The notes under the pieces are model-generated. The model saw only the letters and a program-made list of their open reading frames with translations, ran no database searches and was not told the origin of the DNA. From an uncultured cyanobacterium (lineage in GTDB: Bacteria > Cyanobacteriota > Cyanobacteriia > Cyanobacteriales > Nostocaceae), in NCBI GenBank assembly GCA_903848645.1, contig CAINGU010000041.1, positions 1-64,000 on the forward strand: a stretch of 64,000 nt of DNA. Reading direction: 5' to 3'. Below, piece after piece: positions 9,732-19,283 of this stretch. The translations under genes were made by a program, and so were the position numbers. The stretch's first letter is position 1; the number at the start of each line of letters is the position of its first letter.

Positions 9732-11123
9732 ATGACAAATCTTACTCCAAACTCTAGTTTTAGTGTTACCCTGCGTTTACAGATTCCCAATCGGGTGGGG
9801 ATGTTAGCATCTGTTACCCAAGCGATCGCTACAACTGGTGGTAATCTGGGACAAATTGATTTAATTGAACAAAGCCGACAAGAATCTATCCGTGATATTA
9901 CAGTTGATGCCGCTAGTACGGAACACGCGGAAACCATTGTGCAAGCGGTAAAAGAATTACCAGATATTAAAGTAATTGATGTATATGACCGTACCTTTAA
10001 TTTACATCGCGGTGGCAAAATTAGTATTGTCAGCAGAATTCCGCTCAAAAGTGTTTCCGATTTAGCAATGGCTTACACTCCTGGAGTCGGTCGGATTTGT
10101 AAAGCGATCGCCGAAAATCCAGAGGAAGTGTACAATCTGACTATCAAACAAAACACCGTTGCTATTGTCACTGATGGTAGTGCTGTCCTCGGTTTGGGTA
10201 ATTTGGGTCCAGAAGCAGCTTTGCCGGTGATGGAAGGGAAAGCTATGCTGTTTAAGGAATTTGCTGGACTTGATGCTTTTCCTATCTGTTTGGATACTCA
10301 AGATACCGATGAAATTGTCAAAGCAGTTAAAAATATCGCCCCTGTATTTGGTGGTGTAAATTTAGAAGATATCGCTGCACCCCGCTGTTTTGAAATTGAA
10401 AAAAGACTGCGTGCAGAATTAAATATCCCGATTTTTCATGATGACCAACATGGTACAGCTATTGTTACCTTGGCAGCATTATTTAATTCTTTGAAACTTG
10501 TGCAAAAATCCATTGCGGACATCCGCATCGTCATTAATGGTGCTGGTGCGGCTGGGGTAGCGATCGCTCGGTTACTTCGCAAAGCTGGTGCAGAAACCAT
10601 TTTAATGTGCGACTCCAAAGGGATTATTTCCACAAATCGCAGTGATTTAACCGCCGAAAAACTAGAATTTGCTGTTAAAGCCCAAGGAACTTTAGCCGGT
10701 GCGGTTCAAGGTGCAGATGTCTTCATTGGTGTCAGCGCACCGGGAGTTTTAACCTCAGAAATGGTACAAGGAATGACGAAAGATGCAATTGTATTTGCAA
10801 TGGCTAATCCCATTCCCGAAATTCAACCAGAATTAGTGCCTAAAAACGTCGCTATCATGGCTACTGGTCGGAGTGACTACCCCAACCAAATCAATAACGT
10901 CCTGGCGTTTCCTGGGGTGTTTCGTGGGGCTTTAGATTGTCGGGCTAATACGATTACGACTAATATGTGTTTAGAAGCTGCCAGTGCGATCGCTTCTTTA
11001 GTTAAACCCTCAGATTTGAATCGGGAACATATTATTCCTTCTGTCTTTGATAAACGTGTTGCTACCGCTGTAGCTGCTGCTGTCCAACAAGCCGCACGGG
11101 AAGAAGGTATTGCTCAGAGTTAA
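9732..11123 (+). CDS. Malic enzyme with N-terminal ACT domain
   Basis: Oxidative decarboxylation of malate to pyruvate with NAD(P)+. The 463-aa protein begins with an ACT-like ligand domain (residues 8-85, LQIPNRVGMLASVTQAIA), followed by the malic N-domain with AYTPGVGRICKAI, GKAMLFKEFAG and HDDQHGTAIV. Next comes a Rossmann domain with INGAGAAGVA. The ACT domain suggests allosteric control by a small ligand, possibly an amino acid. The size and architecture match the cyanobacterial malic enzyme family. Cofactor preference is not clear from sequence. A hairpin at 11130 follows the stop. Confidence 0.93.
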   Translation: MTNLTPNSSFSVTLRLQIPNRVGMLASVTQAIATTGGNLGQIDLIEQSRQESIRDITVDAASTEHAETIVQAVKELPDIKVIDVYDRTFNLHRGGKISIVSRIPLKSVSDLAMAYTPGVGRICKAIAENPEEVYNLTIKQNTVAIVTDGSAVLGLGNLGPEAALPVMEGKAMLFKEFAGLDAFPICLDTQDTDEIVKAVKNIAPVFGGVNLEDIAAPRCFEIEKRLRAELNIPIFHDDQHGTAIVTLAALFNSLKLVQKSIADIRIVINGAGAAGVAIARLLRKAGAETILMCDSKGIISTNRSDLTAEKLEFAVKAQGTLAGAVQGADVFIGVSAPGVLTSEMVQGMTKDAIVFAMANPIPEIQPELVPKNVAIMATGRSDYPNQINNVLAFPGVFRGALDCRANTITTNMCLEAASAIASLVKPSDLNREHIIPSVFDKRVATAVAAAVQQAAREEGIAQS

Positions 11124-11129
11124 TGGTGT

Positions 11130-11171
11130 AGGTGTCTAGGGCTGTAAAGGTGTAAACCCCTAGACACCTAG
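11130..11171 (+). terminator. Hairpin after malic enzyme
   Basis: TAGGTGTCTAGGG (11130-11142) pairs with CCCTAGACACCTA (11159-11171), 13 perfect pairs around a 16-base loop, starting seven bases after the stop. There is no T-run, so it may be a repeat-derived RNA stabiliser. The following bases repeat the unit TAGACACC. Confidence 0.5.
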
Positions 11172-11494
11172 ACACCTAAATTACAATTCATCATTGAACG
11201 TGACATACTCCACACCTCCCTGCTTGCTGATCCATGTTACTTGAGCTATCCGCTATGGTGAAAGCTAACTCTTTTGGTAACGTCGCTTGTAGTATTAATG
11301 TAATATATATATTTCCTGTTGTCAATGGGGTAGAGAAAGATTTCTTTTCTTAGTGTCATTTATTACTTGTTATCTGTTTCAGTAGCTTTTGCCGAATAAT
11401 TGACGACATTTTTGCCAAAAAATACAAACAAATGTCCAAATTTTTGCCAAGATATAAATATTATTTTGTAAAAATTCACTTGGCAAAAATCAGC
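11172..11494. other. Intergenic region with TTGCCAA half-sites
   Basis: No gene is seen. The right end holds TTTTTGCCAAAAAA (11409-11422), TTTTTGCCAAG (11441-11451) and its inverse CTTGGCAAAAA (11479-11489). The last two form perfect 11-bp arms ending five bases before the ATG at 11495. They are candidate operator half-sites or a leader hairpin. Confidence 0.4.
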
Positions 11495-12223
11495 ATGAGT
11501 GAAAAAACCATAGAAAATTACGGCAAAAGTTTTCTCGTTCTCATTTTGCCGTTATCTTTTTTGATTGTTTTTCTGGTCAATACCTGGAAAGTTTTGTTGG
11601 TAATCTTAGGACTGCTAATGGTTTTCAATCTTTGGCAGCAATACAGGTGGGAAAAGTGGTGTAACCAGGTTAACCCGCTTTTTTATCAGTTAATTCGGGA
11701 AAACCAGGGAAAAATTACACCAATGGATTTAGCAATCAAGGGTAATTTTTCTGGACAGGTGGCAAAACGCTATTTAGATGGTAAAGCTAAGGAATTTGGC
11801 GCTAGTGTACTAGACTCGGAAAATGAGGATCAATCGTACTACTTTATTACTGCCAGTATTCTCGGCGATATTCTTGATAGTAGTGAATCATTAGAAAAAC
11901 TCCCGGCTCAACCAGTTACTAAAATTGCCCGTTCGTTTTTAGCTCCCCCTCCACCAATAGCCCAGGAGGAGGAAACAGAAACTGAATCTGAATCCTTACC
12001 CGAACCTACCCATGAGGAAGTCAAAAAACCTTTAGAAGAACAGTTAGTTTTTGGTTCACTGATTCAATCTGAATTAGCCAAACGGCTAAATGTCTATTCC
12101 AGTACGGTTTACAAACGACGTAATGATCCAGATTTTGCCGAGTGGTGTCGTAGCCGTGATCCTGATGGTATCGCTTGGTCTTATTCTCGTAAGTCTAAGG
12201 AGTTTTTCCCAATTCAGGAATAG
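11495..12223 (+). CDS. Membrane-anchored protein of unknown function
   Basis: Family not recognised with confidence. From the ATG at 11495 it has 242 aa. A strongly hydrophobic region at residues about 9-45 (FLVLILPLSFLIVFLVNTWKVLLVILGLLMV) would form one or two membrane helices. Next is a soluble region where PMDLAIKGNFSGQVAKRYLDGKAKEFGA looks like a winged-helix-type domain, then a Pro/Glu-rich linker. The C-terminal part (QSELAKRLNVYSSTVYKRRNDPDFAEWCRSRDPDGIAWSY) resembles a small HTH. A longer start at 11432 is possible, but it overlaps the inverted repeat 11441-11489. The two DNA-binding-like stretches on a membrane anchor suggest a regulator, which is inference. Confidence 0.65.
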   Translation: MSEKTIENYGKSFLVLILPLSFLIVFLVNTWKVLLVILGLLMVFNLWQQYRWEKWCNQVNPLFYQLIRENQGKITPMDLAIKGNFSGQVAKRYLDGKAKEFGASVLDSENEDQSYYFITASILGDILDSSESLEKLPAQPVTKIARSFLAPPPPIAQEEETETESESLPEPTHEEVKKPLEEQLVFGSLIQSELAKRLNVYSSTVYKRRNDPDFAEWCRSRDPDGIAWSYSRKSKEFFPIQE

Positions 12224-12264
12224 GTAACAGGGAAAAAATTTTAGATTGGAGTTAATTGCATACA

Positions 12265-12299
12265 ATCCAAAATCTAAAATCCAAAATCTAAAATCGAAT
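12265..12299. repeat. Heptamer tandem array (ATCYAAA)
   Basis: Five units of seven bases alternating ATCCAAA and ATCTAAA, between the stop of the 11495 gene and the stop of pyrD. An inverse copy, ATTTTAGATTGGA, lies just to the left, so the region can fold as a hairpin between the convergent genes. Confidence 0.75.
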
Positions 12300-13438
12300 C
12301 ACCTATTACCCATCCCTATTGCTTGACTGATGGATGTTAAGCCGTTTTCTTCTAGTTTGCTTAATAAACCGGCAAGAATGCGGCGTACCATCATTGGTCC
12401 TTCATAAATCCAGCCTGTATAAGTTTGGATGAGGCAAGCTCCCGCTGTGATTTTTTCCCAAGCATCCTCAGCAGTAAATATACCACCTACGCCAATGATG
12501 GGCATCTGTCCTTGGGTTTGTTGGTAAATAAAGCGAATTACTTCTGTGGAGCGATTTCGCACAGGTTTGCCGCTAATTCCTCCTGCTTCTTCCTGGGGGG
12601 ATTTACCAGTTTTTTCAATGATTTGGGTTTGTAGTCCTTCCCTGCTAATGGTGGTATTGGTGGCGATTAAACCAGCGATTTGGTAGGTTTTAGCCAGAAC
12701 AATAATGTCAGATATTGCCTCCCATTCTAAATCGGGGGCTATCTTGACGAATATAGGTTTTTGTGTGTTGTTTTCTTGTTGTAACAGATCCAAGATATGA
12801 CTGAGCATAGCAGCGTCCTGGAGCGATCTTAATCCTGGTGTATTGGGAGAGGAAACATTAACTACAAAATAATCACCTAAATCTTTCAGTAATCGAAAAC
12901 TCTCTAGATAATCCTGTGCGGCTAGTTCTAAGGGTGTTATCTTAGATTTACCTAAATTGATTCCTATGGGTATGGGTACTGGATGAATCAGGTGTTGTTT
13001 TCCTTCTATCAATCTTTTTGCCATTGCGACTGCACCAGAATTGTTAAAACCCATTCTGTTAAGTGCTGCTTTATCTAAAGGCAAACGAAATAAACGGGGA
13101 GGAGGATTTCCTGGTTGTGGATGATAGGTAACTGTACCCAATTCGGCAAACCCAAAACCAAAATTATGCCAAATACTAGCACCAACGCCGTCTTTATCAA
13201 ATCCAGCAGCCAAGCCTAGAGGATTGGGAAATTTTAATCCCCACAAAACTTGTTCTAATCGCGGATCATTTAGAGATAAATGTTCCTGAAGGAGGTTATT
13301 TAACCATTTAGTAGAAGGATAATAGCTGGTTTTTGCAAGCCAGTTTAAACTACCAATGGTTTGTTTGTGTAACCACTCCGGCTCGGTTTTTACCAGAGTA
13401 AATAAAAAATGACTAACTACTGCTTGATAAATATCCAA
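12299..13438 (-). CDS. pyrD: Dihydroorotate dehydrogenase (quinone), class 2
   Basis: Oxidises dihydroorotate to orotate in pyrimidine synthesis, passing electrons to membrane quinone through FMN. The 379-aa protein has the class 2 N-terminal helical extension (about residues 1-55) for membrane contact. It then shows [32 protein letters not shown], the catalytic-serine segment [14 protein letters not shown] and the FMN-phosphate loop [13 protein letters not shown]. Length and motif order are standard. It is convergent with the unknown gene to its left and divergent from the GAF sensor to its right. Confidence 0.96.
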   Translation of the reverse strand: MDIYQAVVSHFLFTLVKTEPEWLHKQTIGSLNWLAKTSYYPSTKWLNNLLQEHLSLNDPRLEQVLWGLKFPNPLGLAAGFDKDGVGASIWHNFGFGFAELGTVTYHPQPGNPPPRLFRLPLDKAALNRMGFNNSGAVAMAKRLIEGKQHLIHPVPIPIGINLGKSKITPLELAAQDYLESFRLLKDLGDYFVVNVSSPNTPGLRSLQDAAMLSHILDLLQQENNTQKPIFVKIAPDLEWEAISDIIVLAKTYQIAGLIATNTTISREGLQTQIIEKTGKSPQEEAGGISGKPVRNRSTEVIRFIYQQTQGQMPIIGVGGIFTAEDAWEKITAGACLIQTYTGWIYEGPMMVRRILAGLLSKLEENGLTSISQAIGMGNR

Positions 13439-13531
13439 TTTAGGTTAACATCTACCAATTATTAACAGATACCAGGAACACAATCCATGAGGAAGGTTGA
13501 TCAGGTATCCTAAAATATATTACTACAACCT

Positions 13532-16459
13532 ATGTCAAACGATGATCAAAATGGGCAGCTAAAAAACCCTAAAGCCGCCGAACAACAAATCCTATCCTTG
13601 GGGCAACTTCTCCAGAACATGAGAGAAGATGATAATGTTGATACGCTGATTAAAACTACTATTACTTATCTTAAAGAACGGTTTGATTACGCATTTATAT
13701 GGATTGCTCTTTATGATGAGAGTAATAAAACTTTATATGGGAAAGGGGGATTAACTCCTGACGGAGAAACAAGTTATTTAAGAAGATCCATTGTTATCAA
13801 GCCTGGGAATTTTTTGGAGAGAGTAGTTACTCAATTATGCCCTTTGGGTATAGCAAATTTAAGAGGGGAATCCCGCGCCTTTGAATGGCAAGAAGTCGCC
13901 ATCAAATATAATATTCAAGGAACTATTCTATTACCAATTCGCTATAAAGAAAACTGTTTAGGGCTGGTGTTACTGGGTTCACAACGCTGGGGCTATTTGT
14001 TAACTGGAGATGCTAGAGCCAAGTTGTTAATCGTGATAGGTGAACTAGGGATATTACTGGATAAAAAGACTAATGATAATAAACAATATAAGTCAGAGCA
14101 AACTCCAACTGAACCATTATTACAACTATTAGAAAATATCCGATCTGTTAATGATCTTAATAAAAGATTAGAAGCAGTAGTAGATGCTACTCATAAATTT
14201 GTTTCCCCTAGTCGTACAAATATTTACTGGTTGGAAAGGGAAGGAAATTACTGTTGGTGTCGAATGAGCAATCATTTAGTCAATATTAATAGTGTAGACA
14301 ATCATCAACCAGGTGCAGTTGGTATTACCGTCCAAGAATTGAGCGATGTTTATTATGCTTTATCTGCTAATCAAGTGGTGTGGATTAGTGAAACAAGTAG
14401 TTCTTTGAAAACCAATGTTAACGCTAAACTATTGCAACGTCTAGGAGTAAAAACACTATTAGCCGCGCCTATTATCTGGCAAAAAGATTTACTAGGTTTT
14501 CTATCTGTAGAAAGTCATGAATTACGAAATTGGATGGAATCAGAAAAACATTTTGTTCAAGGTGCAGCAGGATTGATATCTTTAGTTGCTCCTAATGAAA
14601 TTCTTGAGGGGAAAATTAGACAAGTTCAACAGGATACTCAACTCACAAATCAAGTTGCTCAAGCTATTTACAGAGAGAAAGATTTAGATTCATCTTTACA
14701 TATTTGTGCTGGAAGAATTTTAGAAAGGCTAACTGCGACACGATTTTTATTATTACAGCACAATCCCAACCAAAATATTTATCAAGTTATTTTCCAGAGT
14801 ATACGTCATAATCGCCGCCTATGGAAATTTGATCTCCAGGAATTAGCAGAAATTGATATTCAGCTTTTGCAAAATGCCAAACAACCTTTAGAAATTGAAA
14901 ACTTTGAAGCAGATTTACGTTTCTTAAATTGGCGACGACAGTTATTAGATAATGGTGTGCGATCGCTGTTAATATGTAACTGCTCTCAAGGTAGAAAACC
15001 AGAATTACTATTGCTCATTACCCATGAAACTAACCGATCTTGGCAAACCTTAGAAAAAGAATTATTATGGGTTTTCAGTCAAAACATTGGTGTAGTAGTT
15101 CATCATTGGCAACTACGTGATAGTACCAAGGATCAACAAAAAATTTCCCAAAGATTTAAAGAATACCTCAATATCCTCACACACACTCAAAGCGATGCAA
15201 AGACAACTGAAGTAGCCGCTCTTCAACAAATAGCGTCTATATTAGAATCTCCCCTAGCTATTATCCTCTTCTGTCATCCTGGGCAAGATTGGGCAGAGAT
15301 TATTCCAGGGGTAATGTCTGATCCTCAGTTTGAGGTAGTTACAGATTTTCATGTTCCCTGGGAGAAGGATGTGCTGACGGAGTTAGCATTAGCACATAGT
15401 AGTTACTTGATTCTCAAAGCTTATGATTTACCACCAGAAACTAGGCAATGGTTAACAATTCCTGACAGAAGCAAAGTTTTGGTGATGGCATTACGGACAA
15501 GTGCTGAGTACAAACCCACAACTATTGTAATTTTGGCGGATTATGAAGAAAATAATTGGAAAGAAACTAGTTTAGATGCTACAGCTACTCTTATTTATCA
15601 ATTAGCATGGTGGCAACATCAACGGCAAATTATTCAACAACTAGAATCTAATAATGAAAATTTACGCAAACTCAATTGGTACAAACATCGTCGTCTAGAA
15701 GAAATTCATAGAATGGCTAAACTTGTACTGGGGCAAATCCGGGATTTAGGTATACCTGCTAATGAACTAACCCAAATGCGGTATAAACTGCTATTGCGAC
15801 AATTAGACTATATCACTAGTTCCATGACAGGCATGATTAAACAGGAGCAGTGGGATTTGCATACAAGTGTAGAAACCATGTCTATTTCCAGTTTATTGAA
15901 GCGAGCAGTAGAAAGAGTTGATAATTTTGCTAAACAGCAACAATTATGGATAGGTATACATGGTGTGGGAGAATCTAGTAATAATCGGGAATTATCCCCA
16001 TCCTCAACACCCGCTTTACCTGGAGAACAAGCTAATATTCCTGGTTCTACATTAGCTACCACTGGCGACATTGTGAAAATTGAATTAGTTTTTCATGAAT
16101 TATTAGTTGCAGCTTGTCAACGCTCTCCTATTGGGGACAGAGTAGATATTTGGTGTCGTCCCGTAGATGATCACTGTCTAGAAGTTTCAATTACAGATAA
16201 TGGCATCGTTGAACCACAGTTATTAGCAGAACTCAATCAATCCCTCTCTCCAGATCCACTTTCTATTTCTCACCTTAGCAAACCCCCAGGTTTACATCTA
16301 TTGATTTGCAAAAATATGATGCAACAATTGGGTGGAGAATTACAGATATATCAATTACCAGATCAAAGGGTTGTCAGTCGCTTATTATTGCCTTTAGCAT
16401 CTCAAAATCCTGACGGTAATACATTGGGTAGCACTTCACCGTTGACGGGTAATTGGTAA
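13532..16459 (+). CDS. Multi-GAF sensor protein with degenerate histidine-kinase ATPase domain
   Basis: Large (975 aa) soluble signalling protein. The N-terminal region holds two or three GAF-like domains (about residues 25-190, 205-370 and 380-540, for example FDYAFIWIALYDESNKTLYGK and LLAAPIIWQKDLLGFLSVE). A middle region (about 560-720) looks like another GAF. The C-terminus (about 800-960) is like a GHKL ATPase, with ITDNG (G1 box) and PPGLHLLICKNMMQQLGGEL (G2-like). No HisKA HE.RTP box is present, and the N-box, normally containing an Asn, reads FHELLVAACQRSP. Autophosphorylation therefore looks unlikely. It starts 93 bases from the pyrD start, divergently. Ligand and partner are unknown. 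Confidence 0.8.
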   Translation: MSNDDQNGQLKNPKAAEQQILSLGQLLQNMREDDNVDTLIKTTITYLKERFDYAFIWIALYDESNKTLYGKGGLTPDGETSYLRRSIVIKPGNFLERVVTQLCPLGIANLRGESRAFEWQEVAIKYNIQGTILLPIRYKENCLGLVLLGSQRWGYLLTGDARAKLLIVIGELGILLDKKTNDNKQYKSEQTPTEPLLQLLENIRSVNDLNKRLEAVVDATHKFVSPSRTNIYWLEREGNYCWCRMSNHLVNINSVDNHQPGAVGITVQELSDVYYALSANQVVWISETSSSLKTNVNAKLLQRLGVKTLLAAPIIWQKDLLGFLSVESHELRNWMESEKHFVQGAAGLISLVAPNEILEGKIRQVQQDTQLTNQVAQAIYREKDLDSSLHICAGRILERLTATRFLLLQHNPNQNIYQVIFQSIRHNRRLWKFDLQELAEIDIQLLQNAKQPLEIENFEADLRFLNWRRQLLDNGVRSLLICNCSQGRKPELLLLITHETNRSWQTLEKELLWVFSQNIGVVVHHWQLRDSTKDQQKISQRFKEYLNILTHTQSDAKTTEVAALQQIASILESPLAIILFCHPGQDWAEIIPGVMSDPQFEVVTDFHVPWEKDVLTELALAHSSYLILKAYDLPPETRQWLTIPDRSKVLVMALRTSAEYKPTTIVILADYEENNWKETSLDATATLIYQLAWWQHQRQIIQQLESNNENLRKLNWYKHRRLEEIHRMAKLVLGQIRDLGIPANELTQMRYKLLLRQLDYITSSMTGMIKQEQWDLHTSVETMSISSLLKRAVERVDNFAKQQQLWIGIHGVGESSNNRELSPSSTPALPGEQANIPGSTLATTGDIVKIELVFHELLVAACQRSPIGDRVDIWCRPVDDHCLEVSITDNGIVEPQLLAELNQSLSPDPLSISHLSKPPGLHLLICKNMMQQLGGELQIYQLPDQRVVSRLLLPLASQNPDGNTLGSTSPLTGNW

Positions 16460-16504
16460 AAGTCAATAGGCAATAGTTTTTTTAATTTTTAATTTTTAAT
16501 TATT

Positions 16505-16666
16505 ATGGGGCGCGTTCGTTCTAAATCTGATTTACCTGAAAAAATCTGTGTAGTATGTCAACGTCCGTTTGCTTGGCGGAAAAAATGGCAAGATTGTTGG
16601 GATGAAGTAAAATATTGCTCAGAACGTTGCCGTCGTCGTCGTTCTCACGCTAAAAATGAGAGTTAA
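16505..16666 (+). CDS. DUF2256 small zinc-binding-like protein
   Basis: A 53-aa protein translated from the ATG at 16505. It reads MGRVRSKSDLPEKICVVCQ, then RPFAWRKKW, then a CSERCRRRR segment. The CxxC and CxxxC pairs (Cys15, Cys18, Cys38, Cys42), Trp-rich middle and Arg run match the short DUF2256 family, which often sits next to cryptochrome/photolyase-type or unrelated genes and has no proven role. The cysteines suggest a single zinc site. It follows the GAF sensor by 45 bases, separated by a TTTTTAA heptamer tract, and could be co-transcribed with it. Confidence 0.85.
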   Translation: MGRVRSKSDLPEKICVVCQRPFAWRKKWQDCWDEVKYCSERCRRRRSHAKNES

Positions 16667-16773
16667 ACCAACTAGATCAACCAATAAATACATGAGCGCA
16701 GTAAATACATGGGCGCAGTAAATAAATGAGTAAATACATGGGCGCAGGCCCTGCGCCCCTACTGGTAAAATAA
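16667..16773. repeat. Partial and complete GGGCGCAGG palindromes (copy 2)
   Basis: Two abortive units (AAATACATGRGCGCAGT) precede a complete GGGCGCAGG-C-CCTGCGCCC palindrome at 16740-16758, which ends 15 bases before the next ATG. The partial units have the same left flank as the full copy, so the flank and left arm were repeated in tandem. Confidence 0.8.
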
Positions 16774-17718
16774 ATGAGATTACAAATGCAACCTAAATTA
16801 ATTATTCATGGTGGGGCTGGTAGTTCTCTTCAAGGGAAGGGAGGATTGATAGCAGTACGGAACTCCCTTTCTAAAATTGTTGAGGAAGTTTATGCTCTCT
16901 TGCTGACGGGTGCAAGTGCGAGTGAGGCTGTAGTTCGGGGTTGTCAAATGTTGGAAGATGAACCTCGCTTTAATGCTGGGACTGGTTCTGTTCTCCAATC
17001 TGATGGACAAATCCGCATGAGTGCTTCCATGATGGATGGGACAACTGGGCGGTTTAGTGGTGTAATCAATGTGTCACGGGTGAAAAATCCGATTGAAATG
17101 GCGCTATTTTTACAGAATTCCGATGATCGGGTATTGTCTGATTACGGTGCGGCTGAGTTAGCGCGGGAGTTGGAAGTTCCTATTTACAATGGTTTAACTG
17201 ATTTGCGCTTGAAAGAATGGACTCTAGAACGCCAGGATAACTTTAAAAGAACCATGGCTGGGGTAGTCGCAGAACCAGAAATGGCAGAAAATGCCGGTAG
17301 GGGGACTATTGGTGTTGTGGCTTTAGATGGCTATGGTAAATTAGCTGCTGGTACTTCCACCGGAGGCAAAGGTTTTGAACGGATTGGGCGAGTCAGTGAT
17401 TCCGCGATGCCAGCGGGCAATTATGCGACTAGTCAGGCAGCGGTTAGTTGTACGGGCATTGGGGAAGATATTATTGATGAGTGTTTAGCCGCTAAGGTAG
17501 TGGTGCGTGTTACTGATGGAATGTCTCTACAAGAGGCAATGCAGCGATCATTTACAGAAGCAAAGAATAATAACCGAGATTTTGGGGCGATCGCACTTGA
17601 TGCCACTGGTGCGATATCCTATGGTAAAACCTGTGAAGTATTACTAGCTGCTTACCATAATGGAGAAAGCATTGGTGATACTTTGGAATGGAATAATCAA
17701 GAACTAATTGGTAATTGA
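16774..17718 (+). CDS. Isoaspartyl peptidase / plant-type L-asparaginase
   Basis: N-terminal-nucleophile hydrolase that removes isoaspartyl residues from dipeptides and can hydrolyse asparagine. In cyanobacteria it also completes cyanophycin breakdown by splitting beta-Asp-Arg. The 314-aa precursor has the IHGGAGS N-terminus and EPRFNAGTGSVLQ. The autocleavage site is RGTIGVVALD, with Thr178 as predicted nucleophile, followed by GTSTGG and RVSDSAMPAGNYA. The protein would be split into alpha (1-177) and beta subunits. A second ATG at 16786 (MQPKLIIHGG) is an equally good start. A cyanophycinase-like gene lies at 57605 but is not linked. Confidence 0.93.
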   Translation: MRLQMQPKLIIHGGAGSSLQGKGGLIAVRNSLSKIVEEVYALLLTGASASEAVVRGCQMLEDEPRFNAGTGSVLQSDGQIRMSASMMDGTTGRFSGVINVSRVKNPIEMALFLQNSDDRVLSDYGAAELARELEVPIYNGLTDLRLKEWTLERQDNFKRTMAGVVAEPEMAENAGRGTIGVVALDGYGKLAAGTSTGGKGFERIGRVSDSAMPAGNYATSQAAVSCTGIGEDIIDECLAAKVVVRVTDGMSLQEAMQRSFTEAKNNNRDFGAIALDATGAISYGKTCEVLLAAYHNGESIGDTLEWNNQELIGN

Positions 17719-17770
17719 CAAGGGACAATGAACAATTGACAATTAATAATTAACAATTGTCAATTCGATC

Positions 17771-19216
17771 ATGAATCTCCCAATTACACAATCTTGGCAA
17801 GATGTTCGCGCAGCATTAAAAGCAATTTGGGGATATGACGATTTTCGTCCCCCCCAAAAAGAAATTGTTAATTGTTTAATATCACAAAAAGATTCGCTAA
17901 TTATCATGCCCACAGGTGGGGGAAAGTCAATTTGTTTTCAACTTCCCGCCCTACTACAAACAGGATTGACTTTAATAGTTTCTCCATTAGTAGCACTAAT
18001 GGAAAACCAAGTTGAGGAATTACGTCAACGACAGCAAAAAGCGGCACTTTTACACAGTGAGTTACCTCCATTTCAACGCCAGGCAACTTTGCAAGCTTTG
18101 GAAAAACAGCAATTAAGATTATTGTATTTATCACCAGAAACCTTACTCAGTCCAGCAGTATGGCAAAAGTTGTGTCATCCTCAACTTAAAATTAATGGTT
18201 TGATTCTAGACGAGGCACATTGTTTAGTGCAGTGGGGTGATAGTTTTCGTCCAGCTTATCGGCGATTAGGGGCTGTGCGTGAAGCGTTGTTAAGATCAAA
18301 ACCACCGGGAACAAAAATTAGTATAGCGGCTTTTACGGCCACTGCTGATCCTCTAGCCCAAAAGATTATTTCTACAGTTTTAAAATTAGATAAACCTGAG
18401 ATTTTTCGGATTAATCCCTATCGAGAAAATTTAAATCCTATTGTCCGAATTGCTTGGACTCCTAAAGGGAGAAAAGAACAATTATTAAAGTTTATTCAAA
18501 ACCGACCAAATCAAGTTGGTTTAATTTATGTAAGAACTCGAAGAGATAGTGAAAATTTAACCCAGTGGTTAACAGAAAATGGCTTCCATACTGCTAGTTA
18601 TCATGCGGGTTTAAGTCCAACAGAACGCCGCAATATTGAAGCTAGTTGGTTAGGTGGCAAAATCCTTTTTGTGGTGTGTACTTGCGCTTTTGGCATGGGG
18701 ATAAATAAATCAGATGTCCGCTGGGTTGTCCATTTTCATGCGCCACATTTATTATCTGAATATGTGCAAGAAATAGGCAGGGCTGGAAGAGATGGAAAAC
18801 CCGCTGATGTTTTAACTTTAATAAGTGAACCGACGGGATTTTTAGATGCTGAGGATAAGCAAAGACAGAAATTTTTTGAAGAACAAATGAAATTGCAACA
18901 AGAAAAAGCCCAAAAATTAGCGAAACAATTACCACCCCAAGGAGAAATAAATACTGTAATTAAAGAATTCCCCAATAGTGCTGTGGCACTTTCTCTTCTC
19001 CATAGTAATGGACAACTGAAATGGCTTGATCCTTTTCATTATTCTATTTCGTCAACATCAGGAAATCCACCAGTTACACAATTACAAGCTGCTAAACAAA
19101 TGAGTGAATATCTCACTACTAAAAGGTGTCGTTGGCAGTTTTTATTAAATGCTTTTGGGTTTGAAACAGCAACTATTAATTGGCGTTGTGGACATTGTGA
19201 TAATTGTGGAAATTAA
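17771..19216 (+). CDS. recQ: RecQ-family ATP-dependent DNA helicase
   Basis: 3'-5' DNA helicase of the RecQ family acting in recombination and replication-fork repair. The 481-aa protein shows Walker A MPTGGGKSICFQLP, the DEAH box LILDEAHCLVQWG, the SAT-like motif AAFTATADPLAQ and motif VI QEIGRAGRDGK. The C-terminal zinc-binding part has KRCRWQFLLNAFG and WRCGHCDNC at the very end. It stops right after the zinc motif and lacks the winged-helix and HRDC domains of E. coli RecQ (about 600 aa), a short form. The gap to the preceding gene is a heptamer-like (AATTGAC) repeat. Confidence 0.93.
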   Translation: MNLPITQSWQDVRAALKAIWGYDDFRPPQKEIVNCLISQKDSLIIMPTGGGKSICFQLPALLQTGLTLIVSPLVALMENQVEELRQRQQKAALLHSELPPFQRQATLQALEKQQLRLLYLSPETLLSPAVWQKLCHPQLKINGLILDEAHCLVQWGDSFRPAYRRLGAVREALLRSKPPGTKISIAAFTATADPLAQKIISTVLKLDKPEIFRINPYRENLNPIVRIAWTPKGRKEQLLKFIQNRPNQVGLIYVRTRRDSENLTQWLTENGFHTASYHAGLSPTERRNIEASWLGGKILFVVCTCAFGMGINKSDVRWVVHFHAPHLLSEYVQEIGRAGRDGKPADVLTLISEPTGFLDAEDKQRQKFFEEQMKLQQEKAQKLAKQLPPQGEINTVIKEFPNSAVALSLLHSNGQLKWLDPFHYSISSTSGNPPVTQLQAAKQMSEYLTTKRCRWQFLLNAFGFETATINWRCGHCDNCGN

Positions 19217-19256
19217 TCATCAGGATCATGATTTTTGGGCGCAGTTCATACATTTT

Positions 19257-19275
19257 GGGCGCAGGCCCTGCGCCC
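19257..19275. repeat. GGGCGCAGG-N-CCTGCGCCC palindrome, copy 3
   Basis: Perfect 9-bp arms around one C, followed by CTAC. A partial copy (TTTTTGGGCGCAGTTCATAC) lies just upstream. It lies between the recQ stop and the stop of the convergent lipoprotein gene. Confidence 0.85.
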
Positions 19276-19283
19276 CTACCTCC

